Shown in pieces: positions 27,837-34,763 of a stretch of 47,061 nt of DNA. The translations under genes were made by a program, and so were the position numbers. The DNA is taken from positions 1-47,061 of the forward strand of contig JALVQI010000045.1 of NCBI GenBank assembly GCA_027031485.1, in the 5' to 3' direction. The number at the start of each line of letters is the position of its first letter. Positions within the stretch are counted from its first letter, which is position 1. This stretch comes from Candidatus Aminicenantota bacterium. Its GTDB lineage: Bacteria > Acidobacteriota > Aminicenantia > JAMOAD01. Below the pieces are notes generated by a model. It saw only the letters and a list, made by a program, of their open reading frames with translations, did not search any database and was not told the origin of the DNA.

Positions 27837-28006
27837 CGTGCTCTGGTTGCAAGATCTGAAAAGGGATTGGCTTTAATGCACTCTCTGTATCCTTTTATCG
27901 CCTCCTTTTTATCTGAGACAATTTCCATTGTTTTCCCATAAAGGAATGCATCGTAAAATTGCCATAATCTTACATTAAAATCACCTTTTGGTATTTTGGG
28001 AATTTT
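27809..28006 (-). pseudogene. C-terminal fragment of a TPR-like protein, degraded
   Basis: On the minus strand, 65 codons are open between a stop at 28007-28009 and the stop at 27809-27811. The translation reads as real protein: LWQFYDAFLYGKTMEI, then DKKEAIKGYRECIKANPFSD and ending in RARKRLKI. This is a classic final tetratricopeptide unit with its capping helix. No good start codon or SD is present, and the sequence upstream is not coding in any frame I tried, so it looks like the remnant of a larger gene. It is one of only two minus-strand coding signals in the window. Confidence 0.5.
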
Positions 28007-28009
28007 TTA

Positions 28010-28175
28010 ATTACTTTTTATTAATTATTTAAGCCTTTTTTCTCTTTATTTTTGTGAAAAATAATAAAAAATAATAAAAAATAATATGGGAAAACCTGAA
28101 AGATAATCATGATAGGATGAATTGGAAAGTGTTTAGTGTGCATAAAATTCTACAAGTTTGGATTCTATCTTTTAC
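28010..28175. other. Non-coding sequence with a short tandem repeat
   Basis: This part of the malic enzyme-era gap has no ORF that reads as protein. It contains three near-exact copies of a ten-base unit (AAAAAATAAT type) at 28057-28085. Nothing else is recognisable. Confidence 0.4.
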
Positions 28176-28319
28176 TTATTGTTTGTTCCTACGTTTTTCA
28201 TCAAAATTAAATCTTACCGAAATAAAATTATTATAATTTATTATAATCATATTTAACCCTGACCTTCCGGAAAACTTATTACTGTAAGCACCATCAAGCC
28301 TCTTTAATAACATCCTCAT
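28176..28319 (-). pseudogene. Possible C-terminal remnant of a beta-barrel-type protein, includes the 65-bp repeat
   Basis: A minus-strand frame stays open from 28346 to the stop at 28176-28178; the first ATG is at 28317-28319, giving 47 residues. The stretch KFSGRSGLNMIIINYNNF and the alternating pattern FISVRFNF resemble the last strands of an outer-membrane barrel. The exact 65-bp repeat (28191-28255) covers the codons from about Leu22 to Arg43. No SD or upstream gene is present. It may be a decayed gene end or a chance ORF inside a repeat; I cannot tell which. Confidence 0.3.
28191..28255 (+). repeat. Exact 65-bp dispersed repeat, copy 1
   Basis: All 65 bases are identical to 46936-47000, in the same orientation 18.7 kb away, while the flanks on both sides are unrelated. 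It is very AT-rich and contains a perfect short dyad (AAATTAT-T-ATAATTT). The ends are not inverted repeats and no target-site duplication is evident. Confidence 0.9.
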
Positions 28320-28323
28320 CCTA

Positions 28324-28353
28324 TTGTTCTTAATTACAAAAAAGAGTTATAAT
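28324..28353 (+). promoter_or_regulatory. Probable sigma-70 promoter for era
   Basis: TTGTTC (28324-28329), 18 bases, TATAAT (28348-28353). The era start is 30 bases further with AAAGGAG as SD. Confidence 0.55.
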
Positions 28354-28382
28354 ACAATATTATAAAAAAAGGAGAAGCATTT

Positions 28383-29273
28383 ATGAAGTCAGGTTTTGTA
28401 TCTTTGGTAGGAAGGCCCAATGTGGGAAAATCAACTCTTCTTAATTCGTTTTTAGGAAGTAAGGTTTCAATAGTATCAGATAAACCGCAGACCACAAGAA
28501 ATAAGATAGTCGGGATTTATACGGAGGAAAAAGGTCAGATAATTTTTCTTGATAATCCTGGAATCCACAAACCTCTACACACATTAAACAAAAAAATGAT
28601 GGAAGAGGTATACTCAGCTCTTGAAGAGTGCGATATAATTCTTTTTCTTATAGATATTACTAAAAAGTGGGGAAAAGGAGATGAGTTTTCCCTGGAGCTT
28701 CTGAAGAAATATAAAAAGCCAAAATTCTTATTAATAAACAAAATAGATCTTGTTAAAAAGTCAAACGCTTTACCCATAATTGAGAAATTTAAGGATATGA
28801 AGGTATTTGATGAAATAATACCGATTTCAGCTCTCACAAGGGAAAATTTTGATGTTTTAAATCAGAAGATTTTTGAATATTTGCCGGAGGGAGAACTTTT
28901 ATATCCTGAAGACAGTGTTACTGTGGTAAGAAGAAAATTTTTGATTTCCGAGATTATAAGAGAAAAAATATTAAATATGACAAAAGATGAAATTCCATAT
29001 TCTGTAGCTGTTCTGGTTGATAAAGTGGAAAGAAGGGAAAATGGTGTTCTCTATATTTATGCTGAAATCTTTGTTGAAAAGGATTCACAAAAGGCAATTT
29101 TGATCGGTAAGAAAGGTCAGATGATTTCAAGAATTGGTAAAAGTGCGAGAAAAGAACTCGAGTTTTTGACCAATACTAAAATTTTTTTGGAGTTAATTGT
29201 AAAAGTTAAGGAAAAATGGAGAGATTCTCCTGGGATTATATCTCAGTTAAATAAGCAAATGGGAGAAGACTAA
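28383..29273 (+). CDS. era: GTPase Era
   Basis: GTP-binding 16S rRNA maturation factor. G1 is GRPNVGKST (residues 10-18), G2 includes KPQTTRNKI, G3 is DNPG (residue ~57; most Era proteins have DTPG), G4 is NKID (about 119), and G5 is SAL. The C-terminal KH domain has IGKKGQMISRIGKSARKELE (about residue 241). The length of 296 is normal. It overlaps the next gene by one base, and the small membrane protein may share its transcript. Confidence 0.96.
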   Translation: MKSGFVSLVGRPNVGKSTLLNSFLGSKVSIVSDKPQTTRNKIVGIYTEEKGQIIFLDNPGIHKPLHTLNKKMMEEVYSALEECDIILFLIDITKKWGKGDEFSLELLKKYKKPKFLLINKIDLVKKSNALPIIEKFKDMKVFDEIIPISALTRENFDVLNQKIFEYLPEGELLYPEDSVTVVRRKFLISEIIREKILNMTKDEIPYSVAVLVDKVERRENGVLYIYAEIFVEKDSQKAILIGKKGQMISRIGKSARKELEFLTNTKIFLELIVKVKEKWRDSPGIISQLNKQMGED

Positions 29274-29758
29274 TGGATGAGAAAAAATTAAAAAAACTTC
29301 AAATCATAAGTTTTTCATTTATAGGATCTGTTCTAATCTACATTCCGGCTCTTTTTGTATTTGACAGGGTAATGCACCTTACCAGAATTTTTCAAAACAA
29401 TCCAACGAATGTTGAAAAATATTCGTTTTATGCTTCAGCTTTTTTAATTCTTCTTGTGATAGCTCTAAAAAAATTCATATATTTTCCTTCAAAGATAGTT
29501 TATAAAACAATTGATGAAGCAACTTCATATTGGATGACAATGGATATTATATTGATGAGCATAGGCAGTTCAATAGGTATGATAGGTTTACTTGCATTTC
29601 TTTTAGGTGCGTCCTATTTTCGTTCTATGTTATTAATCATAATCTCAATTCTTGTTATGATGACTCTTTTCCCTTTTAAAATGAGGTATGATCTTAGATT
29701 ACAACAGCTCAAAGAAATGAAAAGAGAAAGGGGAATTTTTAATGAGCCTCAAGAGTAA
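29273..29758 (+). CDS. Unknown membrane protein with four transmembrane helices
   Basis: I do not recognise the family. The 161-residue protein starts with a short basic head, has hydrophobic helices at about residues 11-30, 52-70, 90-110 and 113-132, and ends in a charged helix (RYDLRLQQLKEMKRERG). The ATG overlaps the era stop by one base, so it is translated from the same mRNA. No cysteine or catalytic motif is apparent. Confidence 0.7.
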   Translation: MDEKKLKKLQIISFSFIGSVLIYIPALFVFDRVMHLTRIFQNNPTNVEKYSFYASAFLILLVIALKKFIYFPSKIVYKTIDEATSYWMTMDIILMSIGSSIGMIGLLAFLLGASYFRSMLLIIISILVMMTLFPFKMRYDLRLQQLKEMKRERGIFNEPQE

Positions 29759-29861
29759 GTTCAGGCCTAAATATAAACTTGATAAATTTATAGAAAAAGC
29801 AAAGAAAAAATTTATTTCTCATTACAGAAAAAAGTATATAAACAAGGCGGGGAAAAGGTAA
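29742..29861 (+). CDS. Candidate small basic protein, 39 residues
   Basis: The ATG at 29742 lies inside the end of the previous gene, with AAAGGGG eight bases before. The product is very basic (about 15 Lys/Arg, no Cys) and has no hydrophobic segment. Overlap and an SD support translation, and a terminator-like hairpin follows immediately. No family is recognised; a chance ORF is possible. Confidence 0.4.
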   Translation: MSLKSKFRPKYKLDKFIEKAKKKFISHYRKKYINKAGKR

Positions 29862-29862
29862 T

Positions 29863-29890
29863 AGAAGAGCTAATCTCTACTTTTAAATTT
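29863..29890 (+). terminator. Possible intrinsic terminator of the era operon
   Basis: AGAAGAG (29863-29869) pairs with CTCTACT (29875-29881) with one mismatch around a five-base loop, followed by TTTAAATTTT. It stands just ahead of the hydrogenase promoter. Confidence 0.5.
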
Positions 29891-29916
29891 TAATTGTGAA
29901 ATTCTTAACGAAAGTA

Positions 29917-29945
29917 TTGACATTTTTAAAAAAATGGATTATATT
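29917..29945 (+). promoter_or_regulatory. Promoter of the hydrogenase locus
   Basis: A perfect TTGACA (29917-29922), 17 bases, TATATT (29940-29945). Transcription would begin near 29952, just ahead of the Rex-type operator. Confidence 0.8.
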
Positions 29946-29956
29946 ATTATACCTTA

Positions 29957-29974
29957 TTGTTAAAATCTTAACAA
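29957..29974 (+). promoter_or_regulatory. Rex-type operator (perfect dyad)
   Basis: TTGTTAA (29957-29963), spacer AATC, TTAACAA (29968-29974). The two seven-base arms are exact inverted repeats and match the known Rex box TTGTTAANNNNTTAACAA of clostridia and relatives. Rex is a repressor released when the NADH/NAD+ ratio is high. The site lies about 5-22 bases after the predicted transcription start, a position suited to repression. The rex gene is not in the window. Confidence 0.8.
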
Positions 29975-29986
29975 ATAGGAGAGGTG

Positions 29987-30328
29987 ATGAAGTTAAAAGA
30001 TATTATAAATCGGATGGATTTAAAGGTTTTAAACATAGGTGAGGATAATGAAATCAGGGGAGGATACTCCTCTGACCTTCTTTCCAATGTGATGGCAAAT
30101 GCAAAAGAGGGCGACATCTGGATAACAGTTCAGAAACATATGAACATTATTGCGGTTGCCCAGTTAAAAAAGATCCCCGCAATTTTAATTGCAGGTGGAG
30201 GAAATCCTTCGGAAGATGTTATAAAGAGAGCAGAAGATGAAGGAATTTCAATTCTTGGCTCTGAAGAAGGAGCTTTTGAACTATCCGGGAAATTATATAA
30301 CTTATTAATAAAAAATCAGGATTTATAG
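29987..30328 (+). CDS. DRTGG-domain protein of the hydrogenase locus
   Basis: A 113-residue protein with an alpha/beta DRTGG-like fold: KVLNIGEDNEIRGGYSSDLLSNVM, then GDIWITVQKHMNIIAVA and ILIAGGGNPSEDVI. Proteins of this type often open [FeFe]-hydrogenase operons, and a role in sensing or signalling is suspected but not established. The ATG at 29987 is preferred over the GTG at 29984 because AGGAG ends a few bases earlier. It is the first gene after the promoter and operator. Confidence 0.75.
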   Translation: MKLKDIINRMDLKVLNIGEDNEIRGGYSSDLLSNVMANAKEGDIWITVQKHMNIIAVAQLKKIPAILIAGGGNPSEDVIKRAEDEGISILGSEEGAFELSGKLYNLLIKNQDL

Positions 30329-30337
30329 GAGGTTTTT

Positions 30338-30838
30338 ATGGAGAACGAGAGGCTTCATATCCCCGATAATGAACAGTATCGGGAATTAAAAAAATTTATT
30401 TCAGAGCATAAAAAAACTCCCGGTCCTCTTATTCAGGTTTTGCACAAAGCTCAAAGTATTTTCGGTTATCTCCCTTCGGAGGTTCAAAAATTTGTTTCAG
30501 TGGAATTAAATGTTCCCCTTTCGGAGATTTACGGAGTTGTCACCTTTTATAATTTTTTCAGGACAGAACCTATCGGAAAACATGTTGTTAATGTATGCAC
30601 AGGAACAGCCTGCCATGTAAAAGGTTCAAAGGTTGTTCTTGATGCTCTCACAAGGGAGTTGGGTGTAGGTGTTGGTGGAACCACAGAGGATAAATTTTAC
30701 ACTGTTTCCACCGCAAGATGCTTCGGTGCCTGCGGACTTGCTCCTGTTATGGTTATTGATGAAGAGGTCTTCGGAAGATTAAGTCCTCAAAAGGCGATAA
30801 ATATAATCAGGGATTTTAAGAAAGCTGAAGAAAATTAA
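30338..30838 (+). CDS. NuoE-like [2Fe-2S] subunit, first module
   Basis: Thioredoxin-fold ferredoxin subunit that pairs with a NuoF-type flavoprotein. The four cluster cysteines are in VCTGTACHVKG (Cys-x4-Cys, about residues 87-92) and ARCFGACGLAP (Cys-x3-Cys, about 128-132). The N-terminal helical part includes TPGPLIQVLHKAQSIFGYLP, typical of NuoE/HydC. It belongs with the next two genes; a second NuoE copy lies at 34311. Similar sets are HndA/HndB/HndC in Desulfovibrio. Confidence 0.9.
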   Translation: MENERLHIPDNEQYRELKKFISEHKKTPGPLIQVLHKAQSIFGYLPSEVQKFVSVELNVPLSEIYGVVTFYNFFRTEPIGKHVVNVCTGTACHVKGSKVVLDALTRELGVGVGGTTEDKFYTVSTARCFGACGLAPVMVIDEEVFGRLSPQKAINIIRDFKKAEEN

Positions 30839-30849
30839 AGGAGGTTAAT

Positions 30850-31221
30850 ATGAAATTATCGGATCTTAAAAAGATTAGAGAGAAATATTCAAAGGATATG
30901 AAATTGAGGGAGGGAAAGGCAAGAATAAAAATAGTTGTCAGTATGGGAACCAGCGGGATTGCTTCGGGTGCGAGAGAAACCTTAAAAGCTCTTCTTGATG
31001 AAATAGAAAAGAGAGGTCTTACAGATGTCCTTGTGACTCAAAGCGGAGAAAGAGGTTTGTCCTCCCATGAACCTGTTATAACCGTTATTGAGACCGGAAA
31101 GCCTATGATAGTTTACGGAGATGTTTCAGATAAGGTAGCGAGAAAGATAATCGCCGAACATATAGTAAACGGAAATCCTGTATCAGATTATATTCTTGAA
31201 GTTAAAGAGAAGGAGGAATAA
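30850..31221 (+). CDS. HndB-like thioredoxin-fold protein lacking all cysteines
   Basis: A 123-residue protein whose order and pattern fit the small [2Fe-2S] protein HndB of NADP-reducing hydrogenases, where the motifs are usually of the form GTCGIAAGA and TGCIGLC. Here the matching stretches are MGTSGIASGA and QSGERGLSS, and no cysteine exists anywhere. It can hold no Cys-ligated cluster. The fold probably survives as a structural or docking subunit. It is flanked by good SDs (AAGGAGG) and lies between NuoE-like and NuoF-GltD genes. Confidence 0.75.
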   Translation: MKLSDLKKIREKYSKDMKLREGKARIKIVVSMGTSGIASGARETLKALLDEIEKRGLTDVLVTQSGERGLSSHEPVITVIETGKPMIVYGDVSDKVARKIIAEHIVNGNPVSDYILEVKEKEE

Positions 31222-34200
31222 ATGCCCGCAAAAAGGCTTGATGTGTTGGTGTGTGGCGGAGGAGCCTGTATCTCATCCCACAGCCATGAGATAAAGGATA
31301 AACTTGTTGCCGTGTTGGAGGAGAAAGGGCTTTCGGATGAGATAAATGTTGTTGAGACCGGCTGTATGGGACCCTGTGAATTGGGTCCTGTTATGGTAGT
31401 CTATCCCGATGGTTCTTTCTACATAAAATTAAAAGAGGATGATGTAGACGAACTGGTTGAGGAACACTTTTTGAAAGGAAGGCCTGTTAAAAGACTTTTG
31501 TGGGAAACGCCGGAAGCAAGAAAGATCGTGGAAGAAAAAAAGCAGGTTCCGTTTTTTGAAAAACAGAAAAAGATAGTTCTTTCAAACTGCGGGAAGATTG
31601 ATCCTGAGAATATAAATGAGTATATTGCTCAGAGAGGTTATGAAGCTTTAGGTAAAGTCCTTACTGAAATGAAACCCGATGAGGTGATAGATGAGATAAT
31701 AAATTCCGGATTAAGAGGAAGAGGAGGGGCGGGTTTTCCCACAGGATTAAAGTGGAAATTCACAAGGGCCTCAAAAGGTGATGAAAAATATGTTGTTTGC
31801 AATGCCGATGAAGGTGATCCGGGTGCCTTTATGGACAGAGCGGTTCTTGAAGGAGATCCCCATGCGGTTTTGGAGGGTATGGCCATAGCAGGTTATGCCA
31901 TAGGGGCGAGAATGGGTTATATTTATGTCAGAGCTGAATATCCTCTTGCGATTCAAAGGCTCGAAATTGCCATAAAACAGGCAAAGGAATTAGGAGTTTT
32001 AGGAAAAAACATTTTTGAAACAGATTTTTCCTTTGACATAGAATTAAGAATGGGAGCCGGAGCTTTTGTTTGCGGAGAGGAAACAGCTCTCATAGCTTCA
32101 ATAGAGGGACAAAGGGGGCAACCCCGTCCCAAACCTCCATACCCGGCACAAAAGGGTCTATGGGGAAAGCCCACCCTTATAAACAATGTTGAAACACTTG
32201 CCAATATCAGACATATAATTTTAAACGGTGCAGGCTGGTTTTCTTCAATAGGAACCGAAAAAAGCAAAGGGACAAAAGTTTTCGCTTTTTCCGGCAATGT
32301 TAGAAACACAGGGCTTGTTGAAGTTCCTATGGGAATTACTCTCGGCGAACTTGTTTATGATATTGGCGGTGGAATTCCCAATGGAAAAAAATTCAAAGCT
32401 GTTCAAACAGGGGGACCTTCGGGAGGCTGTATCCCGAAGCAGTTTTTAAATTCTCCCATAGACTATGAATCCTTAAAATCTCTCGGCTCAATAATGGGTT
32501 CGGGAGGCTTAATTGTTCTTGATGAAGATACCTGTATGGTAAACATGGCAAAGTTTTTTCTTGAATTTTCAATTGAAGAATCCTGCGGCCAGTGTTCTCC
32601 CTGCAGAATCGGTTTAAGACAGATGTATGAAATCCTTGATAGAATAACAAAGGGAGAGGGAAAACTTGAAGATCTGGACAGATTGCAGGAATTGGGGGAA
32701 ACAATAAAGGCCACCTCTTTGTGTGGTCTTGGTCAGTCAGCTCCTAACCCTGTACTATCCACATTAAAGTATTTTAAAGATGAATATATAAAACATATTG
32801 TAGATAAAGAGTGTGAGGCGGGTGTCTGCGCTTCGCTTTTTTATGCTCCCTGTGAAAACAATTGTCCGTCCAATGTAGATGCTGCAAGGTATATCTCATA
32901 TATGGCGGAGGGTAAACTTGAGCTTGCATACTACACACATATGAAAAACAATCCTTTTCCTTCGGTTTGCGCCAGAGTTTGCCCCGCCTTCTGTGAAAAA
33001 AGGTGTGAGAGAGGGAAATTTGACGAGCCGATTGCAATAAGGGAAGTTAAAAGGCTCTTTGCGGATTGGGCATTGAAGGAGCCTCCCAAATTTATGCCAC
33101 CTGAAAAGCCTAAAAAGGAGAAGGTGGCTATTATTGGGGCTGGTCCTGCAGGCCTTGCATGCGGTTTTTATCTGACAAGACTTGGATACAGGCCGGTGGT
33201 TTTTGAGGCTCTCCCAATCCCCGGAGGAATGATGACAGTCGGAATTCCTGAGTACAGGTTACCTAAGAAGGTAACTTTGAGAGAGATAGAGAATATTGAG
33301 AGAGCGGGGGTTGAAATAAAATTAAATAGCAGAGTGGAATCCCTTGAGAAGCTTAAAGAAGAGGGCTTTGATGCAATCTTTATTGGTACAGGAGCTCATA
33401 CTTCAAGAAGACTGAATATTCCCGGAGAGGATGCGGAGGGAGTTATAAGCGGTATAGATTTTTTAAGAAGGATAAATCTGGGAGAAGATATCAAAGTTGG
33501 CGATAATGTAGTTATAATAGGAGGAGGTTCTACGGCGACCGATGCAGCAAGAACTGCCTTGAGGCTGGGTGCTAAAAGTGTAAAGATATTCTATAGAAGA
33601 ACAAAAGCTGAAATGCCCGCTCTTCCGGAAGAGATTCTTGAAAGTGAAGAAGAGGGTATTGAGTTTGAATTTCTTACAAGCCCGATTGAAATATTAAAGG
33701 ATGCCACAGAAAAGGTAACAGCTGTTAATTTTATAAGAACAGAGCTTGGAGACTTTGATAATAGTGGAAGAAGAAGACCGATTCCGGTTGAGGGAACGGA
33801 ATTTACCGTAAAAGCTGATTTTGTAATTCCATGTATAGGACAGAAGTTAACAAAGAGCGGTTTGGAGGAGGGACTCGAACTTTATCCCAATGGTCATATA
33901 AAAGTGGATCCTGAAACAATGATGACATCAAAAAATGGGGTCTTTGCGGGAGGTGATGCCATTTATCCTTCTACTGTAATCGAATCGGTTGCTCAGGGAA
34001 GAAAAGCTGCGATTGCTATAGATAAATATTTTGGCTATGAAGGGAAACTTTTTGAAGATGAGAGAGGAGATTATGCCCCGGATTATGATGAGGATGCCTA
34101 TCTTAAAACAATTTTAAGGAAAAAACCCGAATACTCAGATGTCAGAGAAAGAATCAGATCAATGGCGCTTGAGGTGAACAAAGGGATGAGTCTTGAAGAT

Positions 34201-34302
34201 GCAATTGAAGAAGCGAGAAGATGTCTCCACTGTGATAGGGGAAAATCACTTTTAAAGAAAAAAGTTGAAAGAAAACATAAATCTCTTGAAGAAATGCTGT
34301 GA
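31222..34302 (+). CDS. NuoF-type flavoprotein fused to a GltD/NfnB-type NADPH oxidoreductase
   Basis: A 1026-residue fusion. Residues 1-95: thioredoxin-like [2Fe-2S] domain (Cys11, 16, 48, 52). Residues ~110-430: NuoF FMN/NADH domain with [13 protein letters not shown] and the SLBB domain. About 454-500: N3-type [4Fe-4S] site SCGQCSPCR and LCGLGQ. About 531-600: the cysteine-rich N-terminal domain of GltD ([23 protein letters not shown]). About 633-1000: two Rossmann folds, FAD ([17 protein letters not shown]) and NAD(P)H ([14 protein letters not shown], then [10 protein letters not shown]), ending with the FAD-closing [16 protein letters not shown]. The YRR and EMPA stretch is typical of NADPH-using members. 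It would link the NADH and NADPH pools to the hydrogenase complex. It resembles components of Sporomusa-type Nfn (from memory). Confidence 0.9.
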   Translation: MPAKRLDVLVCGGGACISSHSHEIKDKLVAVLEEKGLSDEINVVETGCMGPCELGPVMVVYPDGSFYIKLKEDDVDELVEEHFLKGRPVKRLLWETPEARKIVEEKKQVPFFEKQKKIVLSNCGKIDPENINEYIAQRGYEALGKVLTEMKPDEVIDEIINSGLRGRGGAGFPTGLKWKFTRASKGDEKYVVCNADEGDPGAFMDRAVLEGDPHAVLEGMAIAGYAIGARMGYIYVRAEYPLAIQRLEIAIKQAKELGVLGKNIFETDFSFDIELRMGAGAFVCGEETALIASIEGQRGQPRPKPPYPAQKGLWGKPTLINNVETLANIRHIILNGAGWFSSIGTEKSKGTKVFAFSGNVRNTGLVEVPMGITLGELVYDIGGGIPNGKKFKAVQTGGPSGGCIPKQFLNSPIDYESLKSLGSIMGSGGLIVLDEDTCMVNMAKFFLEFSIEESCGQCSPCRIGLRQMYEILDRITKGEGKLEDLDRLQELGETIKATSLCGLGQSAPNPVLSTLKYFKDEYIKHIVDKECEAGVCASLFYAPCENNCPSNVDAARYISYMAEGKLELAYYTHMKNNPFPSVCARVCPAFCEKRCERGKFDEPIAIREVKRLFADWALKEPPKFMPPEKPKKEKVAIIGAGPAGLACGFYLTRLGYRPVVFEALPIPGGMMTVGIPEYRLPKKVTLREIENIERAGVEIKLNSRVESLEKLKEEGFDAIFIGTGAHTSRRLNIPGEDAEGVISGIDFLRRINLGEDIKVGDNVVIIGGGSTATDAARTALRLGAKSVKIFYRRTKAEMPALPEEILESEEEGIEFEFLTSPIEILKDATEKVTAVNFIRTELGDFDNSGRRRPIPVEGTEFTVKADFVIPCIGQKLTKSGLEEGLELYPNGHIKVDPETMMTSKNGVFAGGDAIYPSTVIESVAQGRKAAIAIDKYFGYEGKLFEDERGDYAPDYDEDAYLKTILRKKPEYSDVRERIRSMALEVNKGMSLEDAIEEARRCLHCDRGKSLLKKKVERKHKSLEEML

Positions 34303-34310
34303 GGTGAAAA

Positions 34311-34763
34311 ATGAGAGAAATATTAGAAAAATATGAAAGAAAAAGTGATAATCTTTTGGCAATACTCCATGAGCTTCAGGATTCAAAAGATGAACACTAT
34401 CTTTCCAGAGAGGATTTAAAAGCTGTTTCAGAGTACCTGAATCTTCCTCTGAGCATGGTACATGGGGTTGCCACATTTTATTCAATGTATGCCTTTAAAC
34501 CGAGGGGAAAATATATTATAAGAGTCTGTCAATCTCCCCCATGTCATTTGATGGGCTCGACAACTATTTCAAGGGAGCTGATGAAAATTTTAGGGATTAA
34601 ATTCGGAGAAACCACAAAGGATAAATTGTTTACACTTGAAATGAGCTCATGTCTGGGAGTATGCGGTGTTGCACCTGCAATAATGATTAACAACAAGGTC
34701 TACGGTAATCTTACTCCCGAAAGATTAAAATCAATTATAGAAGAAAAGAGGAGGAAAAAATGA
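34311..34763 (+). CDS. hydC: NuoE-like [2Fe-2S] subunit of the hydrogenase (HydC)
   Basis: Second NuoE-type protein, 150 residues, with cluster cysteines in RVCQSPPCHLMG and SSCLGVCGVAP and the N-terminal helices ending in LPLSMVHGVATFYSMY. It is directly followed by HydB (four-base overlap) and HydA, the standard HydC-HydB-HydA order of trimeric [FeFe] hydrogenases. It differs clearly from the first NuoE copy, so this is an old paralogue pair rather than a recent duplication. Confidence 0.92.
   Translation: MREILEKYERKSDNLLAILHELQDSKDEHYLSREDLKAVSEYLNLPLSMVHGVATFYSMYAFKPRGKYIIRVCQSPPCHLMGSTTISRELMKILGIKFGETTKDKLFTLEMSSCLGVCGVAPAIMINNKVYGNLTPERLKSIIEEKRRKK

Noticed and set aside
28057-28085. 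CRISPR or regulatory repeat array
   Set aside because: Three copies of a ten-base A/T unit with no spacers; simple low-complexity sequence.
28010-28175. Plus- or minus-strand gene in the malic enzyme-era gap
   Set aside because: All frames have frequent stops and no protein-like stretch apart from the two remnants listed.
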